DNA of 64,000 nucleotides from Bradyrhizobium sp. ORS 285 (GTDB lineage Bacteria > Pseudomonadota > Alphaproteobacteria > Rhizobiales > Xanthobacteraceae). Of this stretch, positions 18,701-28,738 are shown piece after piece. Under the pieces are notes generated by a model, which worked only from the letters and a program-made list of their open reading frames with translations, had not been told where the DNA came from and did not search any database. The stretch's first letter is position 1; every line of letters starts with the position of its first letter. Location of the stretch: NCBI RefSeq assembly GCF_900176205.1, contig NZ_LT859959.1:4175001-4239000 (forward strand). Direction: 5' to 3'. The translations under genes were made by a program, and so were the position numbers.

Positions 18701-19777
18701 TCAGCCCGCCAGCTTGGCGAGCCGCGCCAGCGCCTGCTCCGCCAGCGTCCGCGTCAGCTCGGCCGCCGGTATCTCCCGCCCCAGCGGCAACGCCTGTCCC
18801 GCCCAGAGATTGGTGAAATCGACCTTGCCCTGCTTCTCCGCGGCCGCCTTGAGCGGGCCGAGAGCGGTCGCCGCATGCGGGAACGCCGGCGCGTCGGGCG
18901 AGATCGGTCCGACCTCGCGCATCACCCGGTTGGCGACGCCGCGCGCCAGCCGGCCGGTCATCACGTTGGTGATGACCGTCGATTCGTCGTCGGCCGCGGC
19001 GAGCGCGGCGCGCGCGATGGCACTGACCTTCGATTCCGGGCAGCGCAGAAAGGCGCTGCCGATCTGCACGCCTGACGCGCCGAGCGCGAACGCCGCCGCA
19101 ATGCCGCGCCCATCGGCAATGCCGCCGGCCGCGATCACCGGCAGCTTCACCGCATCGACGATCTGCGGCACCAGCGCAAAGGTGCCGACCTGCTCGGCAA
19201 GCTTGTCGGTCAGGAACATGCCGCGATGGCCACCGGCCTCGGCGCCTTGCGCGATGACGACGTCGGCGCCGTTCCGCTCCAGCCATACCGCCTCGCGCAC
19301 GACGGTCGCGGACGCCATCACCACCGCCCCGGTGGCCTTCACGCGCGCCAGCAGCGCCGGCTCGGGCAAGCCAAAATGAAAGCTGATGATCTCCGGCTTC
19401 AGCTCTTCCACGACGCCGCACATCGCCGCGTCGAACGGCGCGCGGTTCGCCGCGGTGACAGGCGCCGCCGGATCAACGCCATATTCTCGATAGTACGCGC
19501 CCAGCCGCTGCTTCCAGCCCGCCTCACGGGCCGCGTCGGCCTCGACCGGCGTATGGCAGAAGAAGTTCAGGTTGATCGGTGCCGAGACGCGCTGCCGGAT
19601 GATGTTGACCTGCTCGCGCACCTTGTCGGGGGTGAGCATCGCTGACGGCAGCGAGCCGAGCCCGCCGCCTTCCGCGACGGCGATGACCAACTCCGCGTCC
19701 ATCACACCGGCCATCGGCGCGAGTACGATCGGATGCTCCGTCTTGACGAGATCGAGAAAGCGACGATCGGGCCACAT
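18701..19777 (-). CDS. NAD(P)H-dependent flavin oxidoreductase / nitronate monooxygenase family, 358 aa
   Basis: An FMN-binding TIM-barrel protein related to nitronate monooxygenase and 2-nitropropane dioxygenase. Visible family motifs are APMAGVMDAELVIAVAEGGG at the N-terminus, FHFGLP in the middle, AQGAEAGGHRG at the phosphate-binding loop and AAGGIADGRG, with GVQIGSAFL after it. These match the class that oxidises nitronates or reduces quinones. It is 8 bp downstream of a second member, so the two are probably co-transcribed. Substrate specificity cannot be read from the sequence. Confidence 0.88.
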   Translation of the reverse strand: MWPDRRFLDLVKTEHPIVLAPMAGVMDAELVIAVAEGGGLGSLPSAMLTPDKVREQVNIIRQRVSAPINLNFFCHTPVEADAAREAGWKQRLGAYYREYGVDPAAPVTAANRAPFDAAMCGVVEELKPEIISFHFGLPEPALLARVKATGAVVMASATVVREAVWLERNGADVVIAQGAEAGGHRGMFLTDKLAEQVGTFALVPQIVDAVKLPVIAAGGIADGRGIAAAFALGASGVQIGSAFLRCPESKVSAIARAALAAADDESTVITNVMTGRLARGVANRVMREVGPISPDAPAFPHAATALGPLKAAAEKQGKVDFTNLWAGQALPLGREIPAAELTRTLAEQALARLAKLAG

Positions 19778-19785
19778 GGTTCACC

Positions 19786-20781
19786 TCACTCTTTCGTTCC
19801 ATTGCGCGGCAGCCGCGACGAGTTGCTCCGCCCTGCCAGGATCTGCTCGGCCTCGCCGACGATCCGCGCGACGATCTCGCCGGCCGGCGGGATATCATGG
19901 ATCAGCCCGACCGCCTCGCCGGCGATGACGGCGGCGACCTCGAAATTACCCTCGGTCCTCGCCTTCATGTAATCGGCCGAGACGCGCTCGACCTGCTGCA
20001 GCAGCTCGACCTCGCGCCCCATCCAGCGACGCGCATGGTCGTTGATCAGACACCGTCCGGTGAACGGCGCCGGCCAGACATTGTTGCGCGACAAATCGAA
20101 GATGATGCCGCGCACCGTCTCGCCGGATTTTGCCGCGCAGATGCGCCGCTTGGCTTCGTCGGCCCCGGCGGCTTCCTGGCTGGCATAGAAGCGCGTGCCG
20201 AGCAGCACGCCATCGGCGCCGAGCGTGAGCATGGCGGCTAGGCCGCGGCCATCCGCGAGTCCGCCAGCAGCAACGACCGGCACCCGGCCAGCCGCGAGAT
20301 CGACGACCGCCGGCACGATGTCGAGCGTCGTACGCAACGCCCCATGGCCGCCCGCCTCGGTTCCCTGTGCGATCAGGATGTCGGCGCCGGCCATCAGCGC
20401 CTGCCCTGCCATCGCTTCATCCTGCACCTGGCAGATCAAGCGCGCGCCTTCTTGCTTGATATCAGGTGCGAAGCGCGCGGGATCACCAAACGACAGCATG
20501 ATCGCGGCGGGCTTGGCGGCCAGCGCGATGTCGAGCAGTTCCGGCTGCTTGGCCAGCGACCAAGTGATGAACCCGATGCCGAACGGCTGACGCAAGCCGG
20601 CGAGCTTCGCCGTTTCCTGCGCGAGCCACGCGCGGTTGCCATAGCCGCCGCCGAGGATGCCGAAGCCGCCGGCCGCGCTGACCGCGCGCACCAGCTTCGC
20701 ATCGGCAACGACATCCATCGGCGCAGACAGGACCGGATGGTCGATGCCGAGCGTCTCCGTCAGCCGCGTTCGCAGCGCCAT
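19786..20781 (-). CDS. nitronate monooxygenase-family flavoprotein, 331 aa
   Basis: A second TIM-barrel flavoprotein of the same superfamily with SAPMDVVADAKLVRAVSAAGG, FGIGFITW, AQGTEAGGHGA and AAGGLADGRG. The two neighbours are clearly different paralogues and not a recent duplication. I chose the second ATG because GGAGAG lies 6 bases before it; the first ATG, two codons upstream, sits too close to that site. A LysR gene is divergent, with an inverted repeat between the two genes, so the pair is a likely LysR-regulated unit. Confidence 0.87.
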   Translation of the reverse strand: MALRTRLTETLGIDHPVLSAPMDVVADAKLVRAVSAAGGFGILGGGYGNRAWLAQETAKLAGLRQPFGIGFITWSLAKQPELLDIALAAKPAAIMLSFGDPARFAPDIKQEGARLICQVQDEAMAGQALMAGADILIAQGTEAGGHGALRTTLDIVPAVVDLAAGRVPVVAAGGLADGRGLAAMLTLGADGVLLGTRFYASQEAAGADEAKRRICAAKSGETVRGIIFDLSRNNVWPAPFTGRCLINDHARRWMGREVELLQQVERVSADYMKARTEGNFEVAAVIAGEAVGLIHDIPPAGEIVARIVGEAEQILAGRSNSSRLPRNGTKE

Positions 20782-20831
20782 GCGCATCTCTCCTCACGTC
20801 TGGACGCGAACCCTAGGCGCGGCTAGCATTC

Positions 20832-20852
20832 TCTCAAAATGAATAGTTGAGA
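20832..20852. promoter_or_regulatory. palindromic LysR-type operator
   Basis: TCTCAA and TTGAGA form a perfect inverted repeat separated by nine A/T-rich bases. The site lies between divergent lysR and the flavoprotein genes, 51 bp from one start and 36 bp from the other, the usual place and form (interrupted dyad) of a LysR-type binding site. Confidence 0.65.
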
Positions 20853-20887
20853 ACCCTGCCATCGCAGATTCAAAACGGAGAGCGGCC

Positions 20888-21778
20888 GTGGAACTGAGCG
20901 ACCTCGAGACCTTCGCCGCAGTGGCCCGCACTGGCGGCATCACGCGCGCCGCTGAAATCCTCAACACGGTGCAGTCCAACGTCACGCAGCGGATCAAGGC
21001 GCTGGAAGCCGAGATCGGCACCGCCTTGTTCGAACGCCACAGCCGCGGCATGACCCTGACCAGCGCCGGACAGCGGCTCCTGCCCTATGCAGATCGCATG
21101 GCGGCGCTGTCGCGTGAAGCCGTGCTCGCCGCCCGCGACGACGGCGAGCCGCAGGGCCCGCTGATGATCGGCTCGATGGAGACGACCGCCGCGGTGCGCC
21201 TGCCAACGCGGCTCGCCGACTTTCACCGGCGCTTTCCTGCCGTGGCCTTGAGCCTGCGCACCGCGCCGACGGCGGATCTCGTGGCGGGCGTGCTCGACGG
21301 CTCACTCGACGGCGCCTTCGTCGCCGGTCCGATCGACCACCCGGAGCTGACCGGCGTGGTCGCGTTCGAGGAGGAGTTGATGCTGGTGACCGCCCGGCGG
21401 TTCGAAAGCCTGTCCGCGTTGCGTGCAGCCACCGCGGGGTCCGGCCCGACCGCGCTGGTGTTCAGGGCCGGCTGCACCTATCGGCAGCGGCTGGAGCAGG
21501 TGTTCAACGATTTCGGCTGGCCTGCCGCATCCCGCATCGAACTCGGCACGCTCGACGGCATGATCGGCTGCGTCGCCGCCGGGATGGGCGTCGCGCTGCT
21601 GCCGCGCGCGGTGGTGACGCGGCACGCGATGAGCGGCAGCATCGGCTTGCATCCGCTCGATCCGTCCCATGCGCAGGTCGAGACGCTCTTTATCCACCGC
21701 CGCGCGGGGCACCGCAGCAGCGCGCTTTCCGCGTTCATGGAAGGCCTGAGCCGCCGGGATCGCGACATCGCCGCATAG
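20888..21778 (+). CDS. LysR-family transcriptional regulator
   Basis: 296 residues. The N-terminal winged helix (residues 1-60: MELSDLETFAAVARTGGITR, then AAEILNTVQSNVTQRIKALE) is a textbook LysR DNA-binding domain. The C-terminal periplasmic-binding-fold domain senses a co-inducer. Helix residues SNVTQRIKALE correspond to the recognition helix. It is transcribed away from two nitronate-monooxygenase-type genes across a 106-bp gap containing a dyad, so it probably controls them and itself. The inducer is unknown. Confidence 0.93.
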   Translation: MELSDLETFAAVARTGGITRAAEILNTVQSNVTQRIKALEAEIGTALFERHSRGMTLTSAGQRLLPYADRMAALSREAVLAARDDGEPQGPLMIGSMETTAAVRLPTRLADFHRRFPAVALSLRTAPTADLVAGVLDGSLDGAFVAGPIDHPELTGVVAFEEELMLVTARRFESLSALRAATAGSGPTALVFRAGCTYRQRLEQVFNDFGWPAASRIELGTLDGMIGCVAAGMGVALLPRAVVTRHAMSGSIGLHPLDPSHAQVETLFIHRRAGHRSSALSAFMEGLSRRDRDIAA

Positions 21779-22005
21779 GCCTGCTCGCCCAGAGATTGTG
21801 CATCGGCGATGCCGGAACGCGACCCATTCCACGGCGCGAAATGACCGGATGCTATAGTAAAACACGGCCATTTCGACCGATGCGACGTTCGGGCGCTGTG
21901 CAGCGCACGCACCGGAAAAACACTTTGTCCGGCGGTCCCGCACTACGCTAGGATGCAGCGCTGGCCAGCGCGAAACACAACAAACAACATGTCGGAGGAA
22001 ATGCG

Positions 22006-22941
22006 ATGCGCAACGCGGTCGTGTTGTGCTGCTCGATCGCCATGATGGGGGCGATCGGGACGGCGAATGCTCAGGACTGGACCAAATCGAAATGGGGACC
22101 GGACGACGAGATCGGCGCGGCCAACTACATGACGCCGGAGCTCGTGGTCAAAGCGGCCTCGCTCGTGAAGACCGGCAAGACCTACCCGCTCGGCATGATC
22201 GTGGATTCGAAGACCCCGGCCTACCCGCCGCGCTCGTTCAAGATCACGGTGGTGCAGCCCGGACAGGCCGGCATCCCCGGACTCGGGCCGAACAAGGCGA
22301 CCTATAATGACGACATCGTCGAAGGTTGGGTCGGCGTCGGCAGCCAGATCGACGGCCTCGGCCATCTCGGCATCGAGCACGTCTACTACAACGGCAACAA
22401 GCTGCTCGACTTCGCCGACCCGACCGGCCTGAAGAAGCTGGGCATCGAGAAGGTCCCCCCGCTGGTCGCGCGCGGCGTGCTGCTCGACATGGCCGCCTAT
22501 TACGGCACCGATGTCGTCAAGGAAGGCACCGCCTTCAACGTCAAGGAGATCGAGGAGGCCGCCAAGAAACAGGGCGTCGAGATCCGCCAGGGCGACATCG
22601 TGATCTTCCACACCGGCTGGCTCGGGCTGATCGGCAAGGACGACAAGCGCTACAGCGCCGGCGAGCCGGGGCTCGGCGTCGAGGGCGCGAAGTACCTGAC
22701 CTCGAAGGGCGTCGTCGCCGTCGGCGCCGACAACTGGGCGGTGGAAGCGATCCCGTTCGAATCGAACAACCTGTTCGAAGTGCACCAGATCCTGCTCGCG
22801 ATGAACGGGACCTACATCCTGGAGAACATGGACACGGCAGCGCTCGCCAAGGACAAGGGCTACGAGTTCCTCTTCGTCCTCGGCCAGCCGCGCTGGCGCG
22901 GCGGCGTGCAAGGCAACATCAACCCGATTGCGATCCGGTAG
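22006..22941 (+). CDS. secreted cyclase-family protein (kynurenine formamidase-like fold)
   Basis: 311 residues with a signal peptide (cleavage probable after ANA, about residue 22), so exported to the periplasm. The body matches the putative cyclase family: [14 protein letters not shown] at the metal site, [24 protein letters not shown] and [12 protein letters not shown]. The classical HxGTHxDxPxH motif is changed to a DGLGHxxxEH form seen in a distinct subgroup, so cyclase or amidase chemistry is uncertain. GGAGG sits upstream of the ATG. It appears to be transcribed alone. Confidence 0.85.
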   Translation: MRNAVVLCCSIAMMGAIGTANAQDWTKSKWGPDDEIGAANYMTPELVVKAASLVKTGKTYPLGMIVDSKTPAYPPRSFKITVVQPGQAGIPGLGPNKATYNDDIVEGWVGVGSQIDGLGHLGIEHVYYNGNKLLDFADPTGLKKLGIEKVPPLVARGVLLDMAAYYGTDVVKEGTAFNVKEIEEAAKKQGVEIRQGDIVIFHTGWLGLIGKDDKRYSAGEPGLGVEGAKYLTSKGVVAVGADNWAVEAIPFESNNLFEVHQILLAMNGTYILENMDTAALAKDKGYEFLFVLGQPRWRGGVQGNINPIAIR

Positions 22942-22987
22942 CCTACGGCTTTGCCTCTCGGGCTTGGCGCGTGCTAAGCGGCGCGCC

Positions 22988-23473
22988 ATGCCTGCTCCCA
23001 TCCTTCCCCTCATCGAAGCCGCCGGCCGCTGGCCCGAGCGCGGCGCGCTCGTCGGCCTCGATCTCGGCACGAAGACCATCGGCGTGGCCGTGTCCGATCC
23101 GGACCGCCGTCTCGCGACCGGTGTCGAGACCATCCAGCGCAAGGCGTTCAAGGCTGATGCTGCGCGGCTGCTTGCCATCTGCGCCGAGCGCAAGGTGGTC
23201 GGCTTCGTGCTGGGCTTGCCGATCAACATGGACGGCAGCGAAGGACCGCGCGCGCAGTCGACGCGGGCGTTTGCGCGCAACCTCGCTAGCCTCACCGACC
23301 TGCCGATCGGGCTGTGGGACGAGCGGCTGTCGACGGCGGCCGTCGAGCGCGAGCTGATCGGCATGGATGTCAGCCGCGCCAGGCGCGCCGAGGTGATCGA
23401 CACCCATGCGGCGATCTTCATTCTGCAGGGCGCGCTCGACCGGCTGACGACGCTGCGCCGCTCCGGCCAGTAA
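22988..23473 (+). CDS. ruvX: YqgF/RuvX family, putative pre-16S rRNA nuclease
   Basis: 161 residues with an RNase H-like fold. Motifs are [17 protein letters not shown] (Asp25 as first acidic ligand), [27 protein letters not shown] and the final acidic residue in EVIDTHAA. The family is linked to 16S rRNA 5'-end maturation and was first named for a resolvase resemblance. The ATG at 22988 gives the standard length; the longer open frame upstream has no support. It is followed 4 bp later by a permease gene. Confidence 0.9.
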   Translation: MPAPILPLIEAAGRWPERGALVGLDLGTKTIGVAVSDPDRRLATGVETIQRKAFKADAARLLAICAERKVVGFVLGLPINMDGSEGPRAQSTRAFARNLASLTDLPIGLWDERLSTAAVERELIGMDVSRARRAEVIDTHAAIFILQGALDRLTTLRRSGQ

Positions 23474-23477
23474 GCCC

Positions 23478-24401
23478 ATGAGCGCAGTCGTCGCGGCGCT
23501 GGCGCCGGTGTTCCTGCTGATCGTGATCGGCTTCGGGCTGCGGCGCAGCCTGATCCGGCTCGAGGCGCATTGGCACGGGCTCGAGCGCCTCACTTATTAC
23601 GTGCTGTTCCCTGCTTTGCTGCTGCAAAGTCTGATCAAGGCGGATCTCAGTACGGTGCCGGTGGCCGGCGTCGGCGGCGCCCTGTTCCTGGCGATGCTGG
23701 CGATGTCGGCGCTGTGTCTTACGCTGCGCCCTTTGCTCGCGCGTGCCGGCGTCGACGGCCCGGCCTTCACCTCGATCTTCCAGGGCGCGACGCGCTGGCA
23801 GACCTATGTCGCACTCGGCGTCGCCCGCAGCCTGTTCGGACCGACCGGCCTTGCGGTCGCCTCGGTCGCGATGATCGCGATCATTCCGATGGTCAACGTC
23901 TTCAGCGTCGCGGTGCTCGCGCATTACGCCTCGCCGGTTCGCCGCTCGCTCAGCCAAATCCTCGCCACGATCCTGCGCAACCCACTGATCTGGGCCTGCG
24001 TCGTCGGGCTCGCGCTCAACGTCGCGCAGGTGCCGCTGCCGAAGCTCTGGCACGATGCCGCCGATGCGCTCGGCCAGGCCTCGCTGCCGATCGGCCTCCT
24101 GGTCACCGGCGCCGGCCTACACTTCGAAGGCCTGCGACGCGCCGGACCGGCCGCCGCGCTCGGCGTCGTGCTCAAGCTGGTGCTGATGCCGATCCTCGCG
24201 ATCGGGCTTGCCGGATGGTTCGGCGTCACCGGCCCGAGCCTCGTGGTGGTCGCGATCTGCGCCGCGGTGCCGACCTCGCCGAGCGCCTACGTCCTCGCCA
24301 AGCAGATGGGCGGCGACGCGCCGCTGCTGGCCCAGATCATCTCGCTGCAGACGGTGCTGGCGGCGATCACCATGCCGCTCGCGATCGCCTGGACGAGCTG
24401 A
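23478..24401 (+). CDS. AEC-family (auxin efflux carrier-like) permease
   Basis: 307 residues with about ten hydrophobic segments and the family features: an N-terminal APVFLLIVIGFGLRR helix, a central charged region, and a second bundle containing NPLIWACVVGLALN and CAAVPTSPSAYVLAKQMGGD. Members export carboxylates such as malonate or malate, or auxin-like acids; the substrate here is unknown. It starts 4 bp after ruvX and is convergent with the CPBP gene 7 bp away. Confidence 0.9.
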   Translation: MSAVVAALAPVFLLIVIGFGLRRSLIRLEAHWHGLERLTYYVLFPALLLQSLIKADLSTVPVAGVGGALFLAMLAMSALCLTLRPLLARAGVDGPAFTSIFQGATRWQTYVALGVARSLFGPTGLAVASVAMIAIIPMVNVFSVAVLAHYASPVRRSLSQILATILRNPLIWACVVGLALNVAQVPLPKLWHDAADALGQASLPIGLLVTGAGLHFEGLRRAGPAAALGVVLKLVLMPILAIGLAGWFGVTGPSLVVVAICAAVPTSPSAYVLAKQMGGDAPLLAQIISLQTVLAAITMPLAIAWTS

Positions 24402-24408
24402 GGTCCTC

Positions 24409-25233
24409 TCAGGATTGGCCGCTCGCCAGCCACATCGTCTGGATCGTGGCCGCGAGGTTGTTCAGGCCGTGCAGCACCATGGTCAGATAAAGCGAGTGGG
24501 TGCGGTAGCGCAGATAGCCGAACCACACGCCGAGCGAAAACACGTTCAGCAGGGCGAACCAGTCGTATTGAAGATGCAGGACGGTCCAGACCGCTGATGA
24601 TAGCAGGATGGCCCCGGGCACCCGCAGGAAGGAGTCCGACCAGCCGCGATAGAGAAAGCCGCGCGCCATCAGCTCTTCGGACACCGGCGCCGCGACGCAG
24701 AAGGCGATGACCATCAGCCAGACCACGCCGTCGCCTCTCGCCGTCTTCAAGATGTCCACCATGAAGCTCGACGAGGTGTCGCCACGTCCGGTCAGATGCG
24801 CCGCCAGCTCCCAGCAGCCGAGGATCACGACCATCCCGACCACGCCGAGGGCAAAATTCTTCCAGCCGGTCCAGCGCAGGCCCAGATAGTCGGCGAAGGA
24901 CATGCGGGTGTGGCGGACGGCGAAATAGATCGGCAGCAGGATCGCCGGCACGCCCATGATCGCCGACAGCGACACCGTCAGAGACCGGCTTGCGATCTGG
25001 ACTGCGGCGGTCTGGAGCTCGACGGGCCCCGTGAATGCGCCATCATGGCGCAGCAGCAGATAGAGGATCGGCGTCAGCTGACCGATGAAGAAGAGGACGA
25101 TGATGAGGAGGCCCCACAACGTCGTCCGCCAGAAGCCGAGCGTGCGCGGCTGATGCTGCGCCGGAGCGATCTGCTGTGGCGGCTCGAGCGGGTCGAGGGA
25201 ATCGACGACGGCGGCGTCAGGCGTATCGGTCAA
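24409..25233 (-). CDS. CPBP-family intramembrane glutamic endopeptidase
   Basis: 274 residues with a proline-rich cytoplasmic N-terminus and about seven transmembrane helices. The CAAX-protease/bacteriocin-processing motifs are present: SEELMARGFLYRG (EExxxR), AVWTVLHLQYDWF (the FxxxH-type motif) and a histidine/asparagine in VLHGLNNL. The start codon is TTG and overlaps the TGA stop of the acyl-CoA dehydrogenase gene (TTGA), so translation is coupled to it. The substrate is unknown. No prenylation or bacteriocin genes lie nearby. Confidence 0.87.
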   Translation of the reverse strand: MTDTPDAAVVDSLDPLEPPQQIAPAQHQPRTLGFWRTTLWGLLIIVLFFIGQLTPILYLLLRHDGAFTGPVELQTAAVQIASRSLTVSLSAIMGVPAILLPIYFAVRHTRMSFADYLGLRWTGWKNFALGVVGMVVILGCWELAAHLTGRGDTSSSFMVDILKTARGDGVVWLMVIAFCVAAPVSEELMARGFLYRGWSDSFLRVPGAILLSSAVWTVLHLQYDWFALLNVFSLGVWFGYLRYRTHSLYLTMVLHGLNNLAATIQTMWLASGQS

Positions 25234-26873
25234 GGCAGGGCGCGCTCCAGCAAGGCACGGGTGGCGGCGGGTCCGAGATCGACGGCGCCATACATGCTCG
25301 GATGAATGTTGGCGAGCCGGGTGGTGGCGAACAGCTCGGCGTGAGCAGGCGTCACCGCATTGAGCGCGGCCGCGGCCGCCAGCAGAGCGAGCTTCTCGAC
25401 GGCGAGGCGTGCGATACGCTCGCTGTCGCCACGCCGGAAGGCCTGGCCGATCATGGCGACCGCGTCCGCTGCGCCGGGCAAGCCACGCGTCTCATCGGCC
25501 AGGGTTTTCATGACGGCAGTCGCCGCCTCCGCCTCGCGCGACAGCGCGCGCAACACGTCGAGGCACATCACATTGCCCGAGCCTTCCCATATCGCGTTGA
25601 CCGGCGATTCCCGGAAGTGGCGCGCGAGGATGCCGTCCTCGACATAGCCATTGCCGCCGAGGCACTCCATCGCCTCATAAAGAAACGGCGGCGCGCTCTT
25701 GCATACCCAGTATTTGATCGCGGGCGTCAGCAATCGCATGTAGGCCGCTTCGTCCGGGTCCCCATGCATGCGATCGAACGCGCGGCACAGCCGCATCACC
25801 AGCGCCACCGTCGCCTCGACATGAAGCGCCATGTCGGCGAGCACCGACTGCATCAGCGGCTGGTTGGCGAGATGCTTCTGGAACACGCTGCGATGGCGCG
25901 CGTGATGCAGCGCATGCGCCAGCCCCGAGCGCATCAGGCCGGCGGACGAGATCGCGCAGTCCTGCCGGGTCAGCTGCACCATCTGGATGATGGTGCTGAT
26001 GCCCCTGCCCTCCTCGCCGACGCGCTCGGCATAGGCGCCTGTGAACTCCACCTCGGAGGACGCATTGGAGCGATTGCCGAGCTTGTCCTTCAGCCGCTGG
26101 AAGCGCAGCGCGTTGACTGATCCGTCCGGCGCAAAGCGCGGCATGAAGAAACAGGTCAGGCCGCCCTCGGCCTGCGCCAGCACCAGGAAGGCGTCGCACA
26201 TCGGCGCCGACATGAACCATTTGTGCCCGGTGATGCGATAGCCCTCACTCGTACGCTCAGCTGATGTCATGTTGGCGCGCACGTCGGTGCCACCCTGCTT
26301 CTCGGTCATGCCCATGCCGAGCGTCATGCCGCGCTTCTGCCACCACGGCGCAAACGCCGGGTCGTAGCCGCGGGTGGCAATCACGGGCATCGTCCGCGCC
26401 AGCAGATCGGGCTGCGCGGCCAGCGCCGCGACTGAAGCGCGCGTCATCGTGATCGGACACAGGTGCCCGCTCTCGACCTGAGAGGCGATGTAGAATTTGG
26501 CCGCGCGCACGACCTCGGAGCTGCCGCCTGCGGGCTTGCCCTGCGCGGTCCAGGTCGAGTTGTGCAGACCGGCTTCGACCGAGCGCGTCATCATCCGATG
26601 ATAGGCCGGATGAAACTCGACGAGGTCGCGACGAAAGCCCTTGGCGTCGAAGCTGCGCAGCTTCGGCGTGCTCTCATTCGCGAGCCGGCCCTGCTCGGCC
26701 ATCTCGGCCGATCCCCACAGCGCGCCAAAAGCCGTCAGTTCGTGCTCGGCGTCAGCGCCGCCACTCGCCTTCACGGCCTCCATCAGCGGCCGGTCGGCCG
26801 TGAACAGGTTCACGTCCTCGAACGGCGGAGATTGATTGAAGACCTCGTGGGTCTCGAACGATGTCGGGGTCAT
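25230..26873 (-). CDS. AidB-like acyl-CoA dehydrogenase family protein
   Basis: 547 residues. The N-terminus (THEVFNQSPPFEDVNLF) and the motifs MTEKQGGTDVRAN, TGHKWFMSAP and AMECLGGNGYVEDG match AidB and related FAD-binding dehydrogenases. AidB protects DNA during alkylation stress in E. coli; whether this homologue has that role or isovaleryl-CoA dehydrogenase activity is not decided by the sequence. The ATG at 26873 gives the family N-terminus. An upstream open extension lacks similarity. It is coupled to the downstream CPBP protease gene. Confidence 0.88.
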   Translation of the reverse strand: MTPTSFETHEVFNQSPPFEDVNLFTADRPLMEAVKASGGADAEHELTAFGALWGSAEMAEQGRLANESTPKLRSFDAKGFRRDLVEFHPAYHRMMTRSVEAGLHNSTWTAQGKPAGGSSEVVRAAKFYIASQVESGHLCPITMTRASVAALAAQPDLLARTMPVIATRGYDPAFAPWWQKRGMTLGMGMTEKQGGTDVRANMTSAERTSEGYRITGHKWFMSAPMCDAFLVLAQAEGGLTCFFMPRFAPDGSVNALRFQRLKDKLGNRSNASSEVEFTGAYAERVGEEGRGISTIIQMVQLTRQDCAISSAGLMRSGLAHALHHARHRSVFQKHLANQPLMQSVLADMALHVEATVALVMRLCRAFDRMHGDPDEAAYMRLLTPAIKYWVCKSAPPFLYEAMECLGGNGYVEDGILARHFRESPVNAIWEGSGNVMCLDVLRALSREAEAATAVMKTLADETRGLPGAADAVAMIGQAFRRGDSERIARLAVEKLALLAAAAALNAVTPAHAELFATTRLANIHPSMYGAVDLGPAATRALLERALP

Positions 26874-26895
26874 GGCCGTACCCTGGAGAGTTCGA

Positions 26896-27651
26896 TCATC
26901 GGCGCGGCCGAATGGGAAAAACATAGGTGGTCGCGCCGGCGCCCGGCAGTGAAAAGTGCCACCACTCCCTGGCATAGTTCACAAACCCTTGCCGCGCCAT
27001 CACAGTCACCAGCTCGTTGCGCCAGCGGCGCTGCTCCGGCGTCAGGTCTCGTGCTGCAGTATGAGCCTTGACGTCGAAACAATCGTAGCCGGTCCCCATA
27101 TCGACGCTGCCTTCCGGCGCACGCAGCGCCGCCGGCGCCGTGCAGTCCGCATAGTCTTTGGCAGGATCGAACACGGCGGAATTGTCGGCCGCCAGCTCGA
27201 CCAGCGTCAGATCGAGCGCCGCCCCGGTCGAATGGCTGGAACGCACGGCGATGTAGCCGAGCCGGAACAGGTCGCGCTTCGCAACGCCCGGCGTATAGCG
27301 GCGGCCGGCGGTGGTCTCGACGCCATCTTCGGACCACGCCAGCATCTCCGCGACGGCGCGCACCGGCCGGTAGCAGTCGAGCATCTTCAACGACAAGCCG
27401 CGCGGCCGCAGCTCGGTCTGAGCCGCCTGCAGCCGCAGCCCGACATCACGCCTCACGATGCATTCGGCCGCCTCGTAGCGCGGCAAGGGACGGCCGACGA
27501 AGTTGTTGCTTCCGGCATAGCGGATGTCCTGCTGGATCGTCGGGTCGATGTCGCGGAGGTAGACGAAATCCGCCAGCAGCTTGGCCGCCGAGGCGGGAAC
27601 GATGCCCGCCAGCAGGACCGCCCATGGAAGCAGGACACCGGCGGCGATCAA
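26896..27651 (-). CDS. VanX/DdpX-like D-alanyl-D-alanine dipeptidase, exported
   Basis: A zinc dipeptidase that hydrolyses D-Ala-D-Ala released from the cell wall. The zinc-site motifs are clear: [13 protein letters not shown] (SxHxxGxAxD) and EWWHFSLPG (ExxWH type). The N-terminal hydrophobic stretch ([15 protein letters not shown] then ASAA) is a signal peptide, so the enzyme is periplasmic. I chose a TTG at 27651, preceded by GAGGTGG, giving 251 residues. The frame stays open to 27843 but would run antisense into pyrB and has no ATG before the signal peptide, so the start is uncertain. It is divergent from pyrB. Confidence 0.82.
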   Translation of the reverse strand: MIAAGVLLPWAVLLAGIVPASAAKLLADFVYLRDIDPTIQQDIRYAGSNNFVGRPLPRYEAAECIVRRDVGLRLQAAQTELRPRGLSLKMLDCYRPVRAVAEMLAWSEDGVETTAGRRYTPGVAKRDLFRLGYIAVRSSHSTGAALDLTLVELAADNSAVFDPAKDYADCTAPAALRAPEGSVDMGTGYDCFDVKAHTAARDLTPEQRRWRNELVTVMARQGFVNYAREWWHFSLPGAGATTYVFPIRPRR

Positions 27652-27760
27652 CCGCCACCTCGCGAATGTCCGGCGGCCCCGGGACGGAACGGGGGATAAC
27701 TCGGAACCCCGGCTTTCGGCCTTGCCCGCCGTGGAAACCGCGCCTATAGCTCTGGCTTTA

Positions 27761-28714
27761 ATGGCAACCTCTCCGAAATCGACTTTCGTCCTCGGGCACC
27801 GGCATTTGCTGGGAATCGAGGGCCTTTCCGCCCACGACATCACCGGTCTCCTCGACCTGTCCGAGGAGTATGTCGAACTGAATCGTCAGGTCGACAAGAA
27901 GCGCACCGTGCTGCGCGGCCGGACCCAGGTCAACCTGTTCTTCGAGGCGTCGACGCGGACACAATCCTCGTTCGAGCTCGCCGGCAAGCGGCTCGGCGCC
28001 GACGTCATGAACATGTCGGTGTCGTCCTCGTCCATCAAGAAGGGCGAGACCCTGATGGACACCGCCGTCACGCTCAATGCGATGCATCCGGACATCCTGG
28101 TGGTCCGTCACCACGCCTCCGGCGCGGTGGAGCTCCTGGCCCGCAAGGTCGACGGCTCCGTCATCAATGCCGGTGACGGCGCGCATGAGCATCCCACGCA
28201 AGCGCTGCTGGACGCACTGACGATCCGCCGCAACAAGGGCCGCATCGAGGGGCTGGTGATCGCGATCTGCGGCGACGTGCTGCATTCGCGCGTCGCGCGC
28301 TCCAACATCCTCCTGCTGAACACGATGGGCGCGCGCGTGCGCGTCGTCGCGCCCTCCACGCTGCTGCCGCCGGGCATCGAGCGGATGGGCGTCGAGGTCG
28401 CGCGCGACATGCGCGAGGGCCTCAACGGCGCCGACATCGTCATGATGCTCCGCCTGCAGCGCGAGCGCATGAACGGCTCGTTCGTGCCGTCCTCGTCGGA
28501 ATATTTCCAATATTTCGGCCTCGACCAGAAGAAGCTCGCCTACGCCAAGCCCGATGCGCTCGTCATGCATCCCGGCCCGATGAACCGCGGCGTCGAGATC
28601 GACTCCATCGTCGCCGACGGCGCGCAGTCGCTGATCCGGGAACAGGTGGAAATGGGTGTCGCCGTGCGCATGGCCGTGCTCGAGGCGCTGGCCCGCAACC
28701 TGCCCAATGCTTGA
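27761..28714 (+). CDS. pyrB: aspartate carbamoyltransferase catalytic subunit
   Basis: Catalyses carbamoyl phosphate plus L-aspartate to N-carbamoyl-aspartate in pyrimidine synthesis. The 317 residues show the carbamoyl-phosphate loop [25 protein letters not shown], the [12 protein letters not shown] motif and LRLQRERM. No pyrI gene is adjacent; instead a dihydroorotase-like gene lies 24 bp downstream, the arrangement of dodecameric ATCases that pair with a PyrC-like subunit. The start at 27761 gives the normal N-terminus; the open frame before it overlaps the divergent dipeptidase gene. Confidence 0.97.
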   Translation: MATSPKSTFVLGHRHLLGIEGLSAHDITGLLDLSEEYVELNRQVDKKRTVLRGRTQVNLFFEASTRTQSSFELAGKRLGADVMNMSVSSSSIKKGETLMDTAVTLNAMHPDILVVRHHASGAVELLARKVDGSVINAGDGAHEHPTQALLDALTIRRNKGRIEGLVIAICGDVLHSRVARSNILLLNTMGARVRVVAPSTLLPPGIERMGVEVARDMREGLNGADIVMMLRLQRERMNGSFVPSSSEYFQYFGLDQKKLAYAKPDALVMHPGPMNRGVEIDSIVADGAQSLIREQVEMGVAVRMAVLEALARNLPNA

Positions 28715-28738
28715 TTTGAGACCTCGGGACGAAACGAC

